This document shows, piece by piece, positions 8,212 to 16,431 of a stretch of 64,000 nucleotides of DNA. Each line of letters starts with the position of its first letter. Positions within the stretch are counted from its first letter, which is position 1. Made by a program: the position numbers and the translations under genes. Location of the stretch: contig JALOON010000046.1 in the NCBI GenBank assembly GCA_025454405.1, positions 1 to 64,000 of the forward strand, read 5' to 3'. The notes below the pieces were generated by a model. The model was not told the DNA's origin and made no database searches. It worked only from the letters and a program-made list of their open reading frames with translations. The DNA comes from Oscillatoriaceae cyanobacterium Prado104. GTDB lineage: Bacteria > Cyanobacteriota > Cyanobacteriia > Cyanobacteriales > Microcoleaceae.

Positions 8212-9198
8212 ATGCGCCTAGAGCAGCTTCAAGCATTTCTTTCTGTTGCTGAAACCGGCAGCTTTCAGCAAGCTGCGGGGAAATGCGGCGTTACTCAATC
8301 AACGATCAGCCGCCAAGTGCAGGGACTGGAAGCTGAACTGGGCCTGTCGCTGTTTCACCGCACGGCTCAAGCTAAGCTGACTTTGGGAGGCGAGCGCCTG
8401 CTGCCCCACGCCCGCAAAATCTGTCAGACTTGGCACAATGCAACGCAGGAATTGGCGGATTTGTTGGCGGGGAAGCAGCCGGAACTTTGCGTGGCAGCCA
8501 TTCACTCGGTGTGCGCTGCTTATTTGCCTCCGGTACTGCAAAAATTTTGCCGGGACTACCCGGAAGTGCAGTTGCGCGTCACTGCTTTAGGAAGCGATCG
8601 CGCTTTGAAGGTACTCAAAGATGGTTTGGTAGATGTGGCAGTGGTGATGAACAACCGCTATTTTACTCAAGCGCCGGAAATGTTGGTTGAGGTACTATAC
8701 AGCGAACCGATCGAGGTGTTGATGGCGGCAGGCCACCCGCTGACAAAGTACGATCGAGTCCCTTGGGAAGAATTGATTGCTTTCCCGCAAGTGGTGTTTA
8801 AAGATGGGTACGGAATGCAGCGGATGGTACAAGAGCAATTCGGACGCATGGGTGCTAAACTGCAAGCTGTTTTGGAGTTGAACACTCTCGATGCTTTCCG
8901 GGGAGTGGTGCGACAGGGAGAATTGATCGCCCTGCTGCCGCATTCTGCTTTGTCGGATGCCCGCGGCGATCGCACTTTAGCAATCCGCCCGATCGAAAGC
9001 AACAGCCCGAATTCTAAGGTTTCCGAACTCAGCAGCAGAGCAAACTCTGGGATTTGGAATCGCGAAGTCGTGTTGGTGACAACAGTCGATCGGATGCAAA
9101 TTCCCCCGATCGCTCATTTCTGGAAGCTAGTCCGCGAATTAGTCCGCCCGCCATTAGATTTAGTTAAAGTCGAAAAAACCAAAGAGTTAATTTTGTAG
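8212..9198 (+). CDS. ntcB: LysR-type nitrate assimilation activator NtcB
   Basis: A 328-aa LysR regulator. The N-terminal winged helix runs from MRLEQLQAFLSVAETGSF through TQSTISRQVQ to the dimerisation helix; the effector-binding domain follows from about residue 90 (ELCVAAIHSV, NTLDAFRGVVRQGELIALLP). It resembles cyanobacterial NtcB, which increases transcription of the nitrate/nitrite genes when nitrite is present. The next gene is a cnaT homologue and mobA follows, the arrangement expected of a nitrate-assimilation control block. Nitrate transport and reductase genes are not in the window. The upstream NtcA promoter indicates induction under nitrogen limitation. The residues after about 265 (SNSPNSKVSELSSRANSG) look like a variable loop. 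Confidence 0.85.
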   Translation: MRLEQLQAFLSVAETGSFQQAAGKCGVTQSTISRQVQGLEAELGLSLFHRTAQAKLTLGGERLLPHARKICQTWHNATQELADLLAGKQPELCVAAIHSVCAAYLPPVLQKFCRDYPEVQLRVTALGSDRALKVLKDGLVDVAVVMNNRYFTQAPEMLVEVLYSEPIEVLMAAGHPLTKYDRVPWEELIAFPQVVFKDGYGMQRMVQEQFGRMGAKLQAVLELNTLDAFRGVVRQGELIALLPHSALSDARGDRTLAIRPIESNSPNSKVSELSSRANSGIWNREVVLVTTVDRMQIPPIAHFWKLVRELVRPPLDLVKVEKTKELIL

Positions 9199-9360
9199 CA
9201 GAAAAGGAAAAGAAGCAAAAAATATGATTTAATCAATCAAGTAACTACACTTAAATTTAACGTAAAATATCCGAGCTAACCAAAGGATTCCCCCCTCTGA
9301 CTAATGAAGTTCGCGAGCGTGGATGCTCGCACTAATGACTGGGGTCAACAGCCAACTCTT

Positions 9361-9414
9361 CCTTCTTCCTTCTTCCCTCTTCCTTCTTCCTTCTTCCTTC
9401 TTCCTTCTTCCTTC
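9361..9414. repeat. CTTCCTT heptamer tract abutting cnaT
   Basis: Seven-base tandem repeats of the CTTCCTT type fill the region immediately upstream of the ATG at 9421, leaving only a short A-run between. No Shine-Dalgarno sequence is visible. A longer open frame starting at 9304 merely translates this tract. Confidence 0.75.
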
Positions 9415-9420
9415 AAAAAA

Positions 9421-10482
9421 ATGAGTAATGCTTTTAGAGAATTGCTGCGGAAAATTGGCAGCGGAACGCATACAGGAGAAAATTTAACTCGATCGGAAGC
9501 AGCAGCAGCGACGCGAATGATGCTGTTGCAAGAAGCAACGCCGGCACAAATTGGTGCTTTTATGATTTCCCACCGCATCAAAAGGCCGACGGGTGAAGAA
9601 TTGGCAGGAATGCTCGATGCTTATGAAGAATTGGGACCGAAAATTGCTCCTCCAAACAGAGAAAGCGGGTTTGCAGTATCTAGCGTTGCAGTGTTTTGCA
9701 ATCCCTACGACGGTCGATCTCGCACCGCACCAATTAGTCCCGTAACAGCTCTAATTTTAGCCGCCGCAGGCGTTCCCGCCTTGATGCACGGGGGCGATCG
9801 AATGCCTACAAAAGAAGGCATTCCCCTCATTGAAATTTGGCGCGATTTGGGAGTTGACTGGACAAAACTAGATTTAGCAAAAGTCCAGCAAGTTTTTGAC
9901 AGTACCGGTTTGGGTTTTGTTTATATTTGCAGGCATTTTCCCGAAGCTGCGGGTTTAGTTTCTTACCGCCGCGAAATCGGCAAGCGACCGCCTTTTTCCA
10001 CACTAGAATTGATGTGGTGTCCCTGTGCGGGAGATGTTAATGTTATTTCCGGCTACGTCCACCCGCCGACGGAAGGGATGTTTCAAAAAGCTTTTGAACT
10101 GCGGGGAGTTAATAATTATACCACAATTAAAGGCTTGGAAGGAAGCTGCGATTTGCCGCGCGATCGAACTGCGATTATCGGCATTGCTAAGCCGGATTCT
10201 CCCTTTGAAAGAGTGCTTTTAGCCCACGGAGATTGCGGCTTTACTAGCGTCAATCCCGCTCTTGAATCAACCGCTGAGTTAATTGCCAACCTCAAAGAAG
10301 TATTGTTGGGAAAACCATCGGAGTTGATGCAATCTGCGATTTGGAACGGCGGATTTTACCTGTGGCGGTGCGGAATTTGCCCGGATGTAAATTCTGGTTT
10401 TATCAAAGCCGAAAGTTTGTTAAGCAGCGGTCAAGTTATGCAAAAGCTTGAAGAAGTTAGCAAAACAATCGATCGATTTTAG
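9421..10482 (+). CDS. cnaT: CnaT-like protein of the anthranilate phosphoribosyltransferase (TrpD) fold
   Basis: 353 aa, from MSNAFRELLRKIG. The N-terminal helical domain (SEAAAATRMMLL, AQIGAFMISHRIK, MLDAYEELG) and the nucleoside-phosphorylase-like core (LILAAAGVPALMHGGDR, REIGKRPPFSTLELM) match the TrpD family, but it stands apart from a trp operon. In Anabaena the gene next to ntcB, cnaT, encodes such a TrpD-like protein and is needed for expression of the nir operon. The position right after ntcB supports the same identity here. The reaction, if any, is unknown; an alternative is a TrpD2/YbiB-like nucleic-acid-binding protein. I chose ATG 9421 because upstream codons lie in heptamer repeat. 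Confidence 0.72.
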   Translation: MSNAFRELLRKIGSGTHTGENLTRSEAAAATRMMLLQEATPAQIGAFMISHRIKRPTGEELAGMLDAYEELGPKIAPPNRESGFAVSSVAVFCNPYDGRSRTAPISPVTALILAAAGVPALMHGGDRMPTKEGIPLIEIWRDLGVDWTKLDLAKVQQVFDSTGLGFVYICRHFPEAAGLVSYRREIGKRPPFSTLELMWCPCAGDVNVISGYVHPPTEGMFQKAFELRGVNNYTTIKGLEGSCDLPRDRTAIIGIAKPDSPFERVLLAHGDCGFTSVNPALESTAELIANLKEVLLGKPSELMQSAIWNGGFYLWRCGICPDVNSGFIKAESLLSSGQVMQKLEEVSKTIDRF

Positions 10483-10550
10483 ATTTTAGATTTTAGATTG
10501 AGGGATTTGCGATTGCGGTTCGATCTTATGTAGGGGTGAAGCATTTGAAG

Positions 10551-10609
10551 GTTCGTAGTGCGGACTTCAGTCCGCTCCCATATCGCGGACTGAAGTCCGC
10601 ACTACAAAC
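10551..10609. repeat. GTTCGTAGT/ACTACAAAC inverted repeat
   Basis: A near-perfect palindrome: GTTCGTAGTGCGGACTTCAG opposite CTGAAGTCCGCACTAC. It is the best-preserved copy of the family also present at 3632, 26712, 30361 and 55287. It lies between cnaT and mobA and could attenuate read-through. Confidence 0.7.
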
Positions 10610-10666
10610 GAATTTTATCGCGGTCGATCGGACACGATATAATTTCTTTTTAGGAGATGTCTGCTG

Positions 10667-11275
10667 ATGATTGACAACCAAATAGTAGCTATAATTCTTG
10701 CTGGCGGTCAAAGTTCGCGGATGGGAACGGATAAGGCTTTGTTAGAAATTGCGGGCAAATATTTATTGCTGCGATCGTGCAAAATTGCCTCTCAATTAAC
10801 CTCGGAAGTTTATGTTTTGACGGCTTGGCCCGATCGCTACCGATCGGCTTTAACCGCAGAATATAAATTTATGTTAGAACACAATCCGGGTGCTGGACCT
10901 TTAGTTGCTTTATCTCAGGGATTGAGCGAAGTTAAGGCTGAGTGGATACTACTTTTAGGTTGCGATTTGCCTTTGCTGGATTCGGATATTATCCAAGATT
11001 GGGCCAGTCAGTTGCCAGAATTACCAACATCTACTTTAGCAGTTGTTCCCTATCAAAACAGTCGGTGGGAACCTTTGTGCGGCTTCTACCGCAATCAATC
11101 CCTGTCGAGTTTGCAAAAGTTTATTGAGGAAGGCGGGCGCTCTTTTCAAGTTTGGTTGAGCAAAATTCCCGCAGTACCTTTACCAGTGGGCGATCGAGCA
11201 TCATTGATGCTGTCGAATTGCAATACACCTGAAGAATTCGATCGATTAAAAGATAAAATAAGTAATAGGGCATAG
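10667..11275 (+). CDS. mobA: Molybdenum cofactor guanylyltransferase MobA
   Basis: A 202-aa cytoplasmic nucleotidyltransferase. It begins with the family P-loop-like motif ILAGGQSSRMGTDKALL (about 10-26). LLGCDLPLL carries the metal-binding aspartate (about 103-104), and RWEPLCGFY is the later conserved segment. It transfers GMP from GTP to molybdopterin to give Mo-MGD, the cofactor of bacterial-type nitrate reductase (NarB), which fits its place after ntcB and cnaT. A Shine-Dalgarno AGGAG sits about 10 bp upstream of the ATG, and the gene is separated from cnaT by a palindromic repeat. Confidence 0.9.
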   Translation: MIDNQIVAIILAGGQSSRMGTDKALLEIAGKYLLLRSCKIASQLTSEVYVLTAWPDRYRSALTAEYKFMLEHNPGAGPLVALSQGLSEVKAEWILLLGCDLPLLDSDIIQDWASQLPELPTSTLAVVPYQNSRWEPLCGFYRNQSLSSLQKFIEEGGRSFQVWLSKIPAVPLPVGDRASLMLSNCNTPEEFDRLKDKISNRA

Positions 11276-11298
11276 GGTATCGGGAATCGGGCATCGGT

Positions 11299-11469
11299 AA
11301 ATTTGGGTGCGATCGAATCCAGGATTTACTAAATTATTAGAGTGCGATCGGCTTCAAACTCTCCTACAGAGCGATAAACTTATTTGTAACAAGCTAAAAT
11401 GTCAGTGCTAAGATGAAAGTATCAACAGCTCGGATAAGAAAGCTATGGACGTTGAAGAATTATATCGGC
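11299..11469. repeat. First copy of a 185-bp-spaced duplication (with a gene 5' stub)
   Basis: About 170 bp that recur at 11484-11654 with roughly 90 percent identity. The copy includes the presumed promoter/leader and an ATG at 11445 whose first codons (MDVEELYRL) match the start of the pentapeptide gene at 11630. The frame then runs into the second copy and stops soon after. The first copy is thus a leftover gene start. Confidence 0.8.
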
Positions 11470-11483
11470 TAATTAAATTGCAG

Positions 11484-11654
11484 AAATTTGGGTTGCGATC
11501 GAACCCAAGATTTACTAAATTATTAGAGTGCGATCGGCTTCAAACTCTCCTACAGAGCGATAAATTTATTGTAACAAGCTAAAATGTCAGTGATAAGATA
11601 AAAGTATCAACAGCTCGAACAAAAAAGCTATGAACGTTGAAGAACTGTATCGGC
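11484..11654. repeat. Second copy of the duplication, upstream of the pentapeptide gene
   Basis: It matches 11299-11469 at an offset of 185-186 bp, including TTTACTAAATTATTAGAGTG and TACAGAGCGATAAA. It supplies the 5' region and first codons of the intact gene at 11630. Confidence 0.8.
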
Positions 11655-12118
11655 GTTACGCTGCAGGAGAAAGGGATTTCTCAGGAGTTGATTTAAGTCA
11701 TGCTGACTTAAACATTGATAAAGTGGATTATCCAGAAGAACTCGAACCAGGTAAAAATGATTTGAGCGGTGTCAATCTCAGCAGTGCAAACTTGACCGAA
11801 GCTAGACTGAGTTATGTTAATCTCAGCGGTGCAAAATTGAGTAGTGCGAACTTAGAATCTGCTATTTTAGAGTATACAATATTGACTGGTGCTAATTTGA
11901 GTGATGCTATCCTAGATTATGCCGAATTGGGAGGCCAACTGATTGATGTAGACTTGAGGGAAGCTAGTCTGTTTTGTACGCGATTAGTTACTACCGATCT
12001 TACCAGAGCAAACTTGATGGGGGCAACATTTCAAGTCCATGTAGATGGATATTTAGTTTTTAATGATACCATCATGCCTGACGGTACTATTAATAATGAA
12101 GATGAAGATTGTGAGTAA
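11630..12118 (+). CDS. Pentapeptide-repeat protein
   Basis: A 162-aa protein made mostly of A(D/N)LxX pentapeptides: DFSGVDLSHADLN, DLSGVNLSSANLT, ANLSDAILDYAEL, DLTRANLMGATF. This repeat folds into a right-handed quadrilateral beta-helix. No signal peptide or membrane segment is visible, so it is probably cytoplasmic. The acidic end (NNEDEDCE) follows the helix. Pentapeptide proteins are abundant in cyanobacteria and mostly of unknown function; some mimic DNA. A 170-bp duplication upstream contains a second, dead copy of its start. The exact role cannot be read from the sequence. Confidence 0.85.
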   Translation: MNVEELYRRYAAGERDFSGVDLSHADLNIDKVDYPEELEPGKNDLSGVNLSSANLTEARLSYVNLSGAKLSSANLESAILEYTILTGANLSDAILDYAELGGQLIDVDLREASLFCTRLVTTDLTRANLMGATFQVHVDGYLVFNDTIMPDGTINNEDEDCE

Positions 12119-12179
12119 CCTCTATTTTTTGTATGTTGAATAACCTATTATAGCAATAAGGGTAGAACGCGAAGATAAG

Positions 12180-12398
12180 AAGGAAGAAGAAGGAAGAAAG
12201 GAAGATTTGATATGTGACAATAGAAAATTCCAAGTCTAAAATCGAAAATCGTCTGACAGTTGACAGTTGGCAGTTGATCGTTGATAGTTGATAGTTGGCG
12301 GTGAAGTTTTTCAGAAAGGGATTGAGCGCGGACTGATGACTGCTGGCTGCTGACTAATGACTAATGACTGATGACTGCTAACTAATGACTGTTAACTG
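12180..12398. repeat. Heptamer repeat mosaic upstream of the aminotransferase
   Basis: Successive modules AAGGAAG, TTGACAG/TTGATAG and GACTAAT/GACTGAT fill the gap. The last module contains the start codon of the aminotransferase itself (the ATGACT of the repeat is the ATG ACT of the gene). Confidence 0.75.
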
Positions 12399-13574
12399 AT
12401 GACTACCGAACATTGGCTGCTCGATCGCGAGATAACTTTCCTCAATCACGGTTCTTTTGGTGCTTGTCCGATTCCCGTACTCGAAGCGCAAACATACTTT
12501 CGAGAACAGTTAGAAAGGGAACCTTTGCGCTTTTTTATGCGCGAATTTGAACCGCTATTAGATAATGCTAGAAATGAATTAGCTGCTTTTGTTGGTGCGG
12601 GTGCCGATGAATTGGCATTTGTGCCGAATGCAACGACGGGAATCAATGCAATTTTGCGATCGATCTCTTTTTCCCCAGGCGACGAATTGCTAACTACTAA
12701 TCAGGAATACAACGCTTGTCGCAACGTCCTCGATTATGTTGCCGATCGCGCTGGCGCTCAAGTAATTGTAGCACAAATACCGTTTCCCATTGAATCGCCT
12801 GAACAAATTATCGAAGCAATAATTAAACAAGTTTCGCCCCGAACAAAATTAGCATTATTAGACCACATTGTCAGCCAAACAGGTTTAATATTTCCGATTC
12901 AAAGATTAGTTAAAGAATTAGCTAACTGCGGCGTCGATGTCTTGGTAGACGGAGCACACGCGCCGGGAATGCTAGCTCTAAATTTAGATGAAATTGGCGC
13001 AGCTTTCTACACCGGAAATTGTCACAAATGGCTGTGCGCGCCGAAAGGAGCAGGCTTTTTGTACGTGCGGCGCGACAAACAAAATGACATTCGGCCGACA
13101 ACTATCAGTCACGGTGCTAATTCGCCCCGCACCGACAAATCGCGCTTTCAACTAGAATTTGACTGGATGGGAACCGGCGATCCGAGTCCCTATTTGTGCG
13201 TGCCAGTTGCAATTAATTTCATGGGTTCTTTATTGGCAGGCGGGTGGCCGGAATTGATGGCAAAAAATCACGATTTAGCGCTAGCTGGCAGACAAATATT
13301 GCTGGAAAAATTGGATTTACCGCTACCTTGTCCCGCTGAAATGGTAGGTTCAATGGCAGTTGTACCGCTGCCCGATGATAACTCTGATACTGTCGCCAAG
13401 GGAGGAATTTCCCCTTTGCAAGATGCCTTGTGGGAGGTTTTTAAAATCGAAGTGCCGGTAATTCCTTGGCCGGATGCTAGCAAGCGGATGGTAAGGATTT
13501 CGGCTCAATTTTACAATACCTTGCCGCAGTATGAATATTTGGCGAAAGCATTGATTGAGTTAATCGGAAATTAA
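12399..13574 (+). CDS. Class V aminotransferase, isopenicillin-N-epimerase-like
   Basis: A 391-aa PLP enzyme of fold type I. The N-terminus has FLNHGSFGACP, typical of the CefD-like group. VPNATTGINAIL forms the cofactor phosphate pocket, VDGAHAPGML carries the PLP-pyridine aspartate, and GNCHKWLCAPKGAGFL has the Schiff-base lysine (about 209). No active-site cysteine loop of a cysteine desulfurase is present in the C-terminal half, so it is not a DndA/IscS despite lying near Dnd-type genes. The substrate is not predictable. The start codon lies inside a GACTGAT repeat tract and no ribosome-binding site is seen. Confidence 0.82.
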   Translation: MTTEHWLLDREITFLNHGSFGACPIPVLEAQTYFREQLEREPLRFFMREFEPLLDNARNELAAFVGAGADELAFVPNATTGINAILRSISFSPGDELLTTNQEYNACRNVLDYVADRAGAQVIVAQIPFPIESPEQIIEAIIKQVSPRTKLALLDHIVSQTGLIFPIQRLVKELANCGVDVLVDGAHAPGMLALNLDEIGAAFYTGNCHKWLCAPKGAGFLYVRRDKQNDIRPTTISHGANSPRTDKSRFQLEFDWMGTGDPSPYLCVPVAINFMGSLLAGGWPELMAKNHDLALAGRQILLEKLDLPLPCPAEMVGSMAVVPLPDDNSDTVAKGGISPLQDALWEVFKIEVPVIPWPDASKRMVRISAQFYNTLPQYEYLAKALIELIGN

Positions 13575-13609
13575 GCAGAAAGAAGAAAGAGATGGGGAGA
13601 GTGGGAGAG

Positions 13610-13798
13610 GGGAAGTTCTGAGTTTTAAGTTTTGAGTTATGAATTAAGAACTGTTTTTAACTCAAAGCTCAAAACTCAAAATTCACAACTCCTGAGAACT
13701 GTCTTTAACTTAAAGCTCAAAACTCAAAACTCCTGAAAACTTTCTTTAACTCAAAACTCAAAATTCAAAACTCAAAACTCCTTACCAACTGTCAACTA
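13610..13798. repeat. CAAAACT/CAACTGT heptamer repeats between convergent genes
   Basis: Repeated AACTCAAAACTC units with TTGAGTTATGAATTAAG and CAACTGTCAACT modules. They fill the gap between the aminotransferase and the convergent EEP-family gene. Confidence 0.7.
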
Positions 13799-13799
13799 T

Positions 13800-14843
13800 C
13801 TACTTAGCCGAACTCAATAAAACCAATTCTGCTGCTAGAGGTAAATGATCTGATTCCGTTGCCTCTAAAACTGAACTGGATTTAGCACCCCAATCTTTTG
13901 AATACCAAACATAATCTATCCTGCACACCGGATAGGACAAGTTCATGTTAAGCCTTTTGGCAAAAAAACTGCGAGGCCAGGTAAAACCAAACCCAAATCC
14001 AGCTTTTAGGAAAGCATCTTGCATGACTTTTTGCACGCTGTAATAGTCTTGAGCTTCGTCTGTCATATTAAAATCACCCGCCACAATTAATGGCAGAGTT
14101 TCTTGTTTAACTCGCTCTACTAAATCTTCAATTTCTGGGGAACGATGGGCATATTTGTAAATGGGGATTTTGATAAATGGCAATTTTCTAGAAATTCTAA
14201 ACCACGGCCCGGTAGCTTGCATATTATAAACGACTATTTCTTGGTTTTTAAATTTAATAATTGCTCGCTGCTGGGTTTCGGGATGGCCTGCTAAGTGTAG
14301 TGTTTCGCTAGATAAAATTGGATATTTACTGAGAATACCTACAGGTGGAATACCTATTTGATAGGGATATTCTGCTTGCAACCATGCGAAAGCTCTCAGG
14401 GTGTGTTTGCGAACGATTTCTTGTAAAAATATCAGATCCGGTTGTTCTTGCTTTATCAGTTGAACTAAAGTTGGCGATTGGACGGCATACCAACCGACAT
14501 TATGAGATAAAATTTTGAGGCTGGGTTGCGCGCTGGCAATGCTTGTTGATTCGGGAGAAAAATATTTGACGTGCAGCCAACTTAATAGTACAATACAAGC
14601 AATTGATGAGCCAATAGAAAACCAGTGGTTTTTGATAATTAAAAATCCTAGAAAGGGCAACAATAAAATTGGCAGTAAAATTAAAGGCAGGAAATTGCCA
14701 AGTAAAGCTACAACCCACAGCCGATCCCAAAATATTAGTCGCAGGATGAAATAGCAGAGAATGAATGCACAGTAGCTGTAAGTTAAGAATTTAACAGCTT
14801 GTTTCAAAACAGTCTTAATTGTGTCTGCTAGTGTGTATTGCAT
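13800..14843 (-). CDS. Membrane-anchored endonuclease/exonuclease/phosphatase-family protein
   Basis: 347 aa. Three hydrophobic segments occupy about residues 20-110 (YCAFILCYFILRLIFW, LLGNFLPLILLPILLL, SIACIVLLSWL), followed by an EEP-fold catalytic domain. Catalytic motifs: LSHNVGW, IFLQEI (metal-binding Glu), VAGDFNMTDEA (Asp/Asn), IDYVWYS and SDHLPLAAEL (the catalytic His). Such membrane EEP proteins may act on nucleic acids, phosphoinositide-like lipids or other phosphodiesters; the substrate is unknown. Its start lies 19 bp after the stop of the phosphorothioation-associated gene on the same strand, so it may be the last gene of that transcript. Confidence 0.8.
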   Translation of the reverse strand: MQYTLADTIKTVLKQAVKFLTYSYCAFILCYFILRLIFWDRLWVVALLGNFLPLILLPILLLPFLGFLIIKNHWFSIGSSIACIVLLSWLHVKYFSPESTSIASAQPSLKILSHNVGWYAVQSPTLVQLIKQEQPDLIFLQEIVRKHTLRAFAWLQAEYPYQIGIPPVGILSKYPILSSETLHLAGHPETQQRAIIKFKNQEIVVYNMQATGPWFRISRKLPFIKIPIYKYAHRSPEIEDLVERVKQETLPLIVAGDFNMTDEAQDYYSVQKVMQDAFLKAGFGFGFTWPRSFFAKRLNMNLSYPVCRIDYVWYSKDWGAKSSSVLEATESDHLPLAAELVLLSSAK

Positions 14844-14862
14844 GGGTAATTAATTTTTTAGT

Positions 14863-15336
14863 TCAAAATAAGAACTTGGTCAGATCGAATTCTTCATTCG
14901 ATCGACCTCGATCGTCCCTTTCGCTAATTAAAAACAACAAAAGTCGATCGGTATAATCCGCTGCACCCCGAAACTCTTCTCGCAATATTTCCAAACCACC
15001 GTTAGCATATTCTTCAAAAATTTGCAACCTTTTTGCCTCTAATTCTCCGTCACTATGGGAGAGAATTTGCGGATTTTTGGTTTCGGCGATCGCAATTAAT
15101 TTAATAGCTAGATCGTAACCCCTAGATACAAAAATATCAAGATCTATCGAACCGGGTTCTCGTTTAGAAATTTCTCCCAAAGGCGAGCGTTTTTTCCGCT
15201 TGTTTCCCAGCGCTGCGGCAAAGGCGATGACATCGGCGTAAGTTTGGAAAGGTCCCCCTGTTTTGTTATCCGATAAAGTTAAGGATTTAACTAACTCGGC
15301 TTTGTCTTTAGCAACTCTAATTCTGTTAGCACTCAT
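14863..15336 (-). CDS. DNA phosphorothioation-associated protein (dnd_assoc_4-like)
   Basis: 157 aa, starting [19 protein letters not shown]. It resembles the small Dnd-associated family often called DNA phosphorothioation-associated protein 4: [22 protein letters not shown] helix, the PGSIDLDIF strand and [12 protein letters not shown] near the C-terminus. It is soluble, with no known catalytic motif. The family occurs beside DNA sulfur-modification genes, and here it follows the DndD-like and helicase genes on the same strand. GGGAATT-type repeats occupy the 50 bp up to the start codon, leaving no Shine-Dalgarno sequence. Family assignment is from memory of the pattern. Confidence 0.6.
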   Translation of the reverse strand: MSANRIRVAKDKAELVKSLTLSDNKTGGPFQTYADVIAFAAALGNKRKKRSPLGEISKREPGSIDLDIFVSRGYDLAIKLIAIAETKNPQILSHSDGELEAKRLQIFEEYANGGLEILREEFRGAADYTDRLLLFLISERDDRGRSNEEFDLTKFLF

Positions 15337-15337
15337 T

Positions 15338-15440
15338 TGGGAATTGGGAATTGGGGATTGGGAATTGGGAATTGGGAATTGGGAAAAATGTAGCGAAAAA
15401 ATTGGAAATTGTCAACTGTCAACTGTCAACTATCAACTGT
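15338..15440. repeat. GGGAATT and CAACTGT heptamer tracts
   Basis: Seven-base GGGAATT/GGGGATT units (15338-15384) directly abut the minus-strand ATG at 15336. A CAACTGT/CAACTAT tract (about 15412-15440) follows, ending at the stop of the MazG-like gene. Confidence 0.8.
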
Positions 15441-15761
15441 TTAAGATGTTCGCAACAGCATGATTTTTTTTGCAAAGCCTCCTCTTGCTTGCCGTCTTTT
15501 GATTTGTTCTTGCAAAACTCGATCGCCCGCAATTTCGTAACTCGCCACCAGCGCATCTATAACCTCATATAAATCTGCCAATTCTGTTACCAAATCTTCC
15601 CCCTCAGCTTCCGCAACTTCCGCAGCTTCTTCAATCAATTTCAGCCGTAAAGCTTGACGGTATTCTGCATCCGATAAAATTGCAATCTCGCAATTATTAC
15701 CGCTTTGACGGATGATTTCAGGAATGCGATCGCGCACCAATTTATTGTACTCTGTTACCAC
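15441..15761 (-). CDS. MazG-like nucleoside triphosphate pyrophosphohydrolase
   Basis: A 106-aa all-alpha NTP pyrophosphatase. It starts [13 protein letters not shown], the usual opening of this subfamily, and has the metal-binding pair [11 protein letters not shown] and [10 protein letters not shown] (ExxE...ExxD). Such enzymes hydrolyse abnormal or excess nucleotides to the monophosphate; small ones also appear in defence islands, where they deplete nucleotides. The start is a GTG with GGAG about 8 bp upstream. One base separates it from the Uma2 stop, so the two are co-translated. Confidence 0.82.
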   Translation of the reverse strand: MVTEYNKLVRDRIPEIIRQSGNNCEIAILSDAEYRQALRLKLIEEAAEVAEAEGEDLVTELADLYEVIDALVASYEIAGDRVLQEQIKRRQARGGFAKKIMLLRTS

Positions 15762-15762
15762 G

Positions 15763-16431
15763 TCAAATACTCCTTGAACCTTGACTAAAAGTTTGAATCA
15801 ACCAGCGATTAATTGCCGCATCATCTTCTGTTTGACTGCGGTGCAAAGCTTCCTCAACTACAGCTATTTCCAACCCAGGTAAAACCTGCGATTGATGAAT
15901 TCTACCGCTACCTTCATTATTAATTACAAACGCAACAAGCGATCGCCTGTTAGCGTTATTTACCCAATATTCGCGGATTCCTGCTTGTTCGTAAAGCAAT
16001 CGCTTGACTCCTAAATCATCGTTAAAAGAAGATGCACCAATTTCCACTACCAAACTAGGTGGATCGTATAGATCCAAATTGATAGGCGAGTTGTTGTCAT
16101 CAGGAGGTACTCTTAAACCAGAACCGATATAGTAAGCTAAATCGGGTTGAAACTCGCGAAGGCCTGCTTTGCGAAAACTGGTGTTAGCAAACTGAACTAC
16201 TTGGATATTTCCGAAAGTGGCAAACAGAATAACTGCATAGGGTATAATCGAGTTTTGACGGCCGTGCGATGGTCCTACTGGTGACATTTCTACCCTCATT
16301 TGTTCTTCATAATAATAGAATTTGCCTTTTTCGCAAGCTGAATTTCCAGCGAAGGCTAGAAATTCTTCCCATGTCGCCCTTACCCAAACATCAGTTTCTA
16401 AAAACTGCCGGATTGCCGAATTAGAAGCCAT
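15763..16431 (-). CDS. Uma2-family (DUF820) PD-(D/E)XK nuclease-like protein
   Basis: A 222-aa Uma2 protein. The core motifs are EFQPDLAYY (Asp), PSLVVEIGASS (ExG in place of ExK) and YEQAGIREYWV. The fold is that of restriction-endonuclease-like nucleases; cyanobacteria have many copies of unknown function. The ATG overlaps the end of the DndD-like gene by 11 bp, with GAGGTG inside that gene as ribosome-binding site. Tight coupling to a DNA-modification ATPase suggests a role in the same system, which is inference. Confidence 0.82.
   Translation of the reverse strand: MASNSAIRQFLETDVWVRATWEEFLAFAGNSACEKGKFYYYEEQMRVEMSPVGPSHGRQNSIIPYAVILFATFGNIQVVQFANTSFRKAGLREFQPDLAYYIGSGLRVPPDDNNSPINLDLYDPPSLVVEIGASSFNDDLGVKRLLYEQAGIREYWVNNANRRSLVAFVINNEGSGRIHQSQVLPGLEIAVVEEALHRSQTEDDAAINRWLIQTFSQGSRSI

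Noticed and set aside
9361-9414. Tandem repeats that at first resemble CRISPR repeats
   Set aside because: Units are seven bases with no spacers and no cas genes; they are heptamer short repeats. The same holds for all such tracts here.
12399-13574. Class V aminotransferase as DndA cysteine desulfurase of the Dnd block
   Set aside because: It has the CefD-like NHGSFG start and no catalytic cysteine loop, is on the opposite strand, and is separated by the EEP-family gene.
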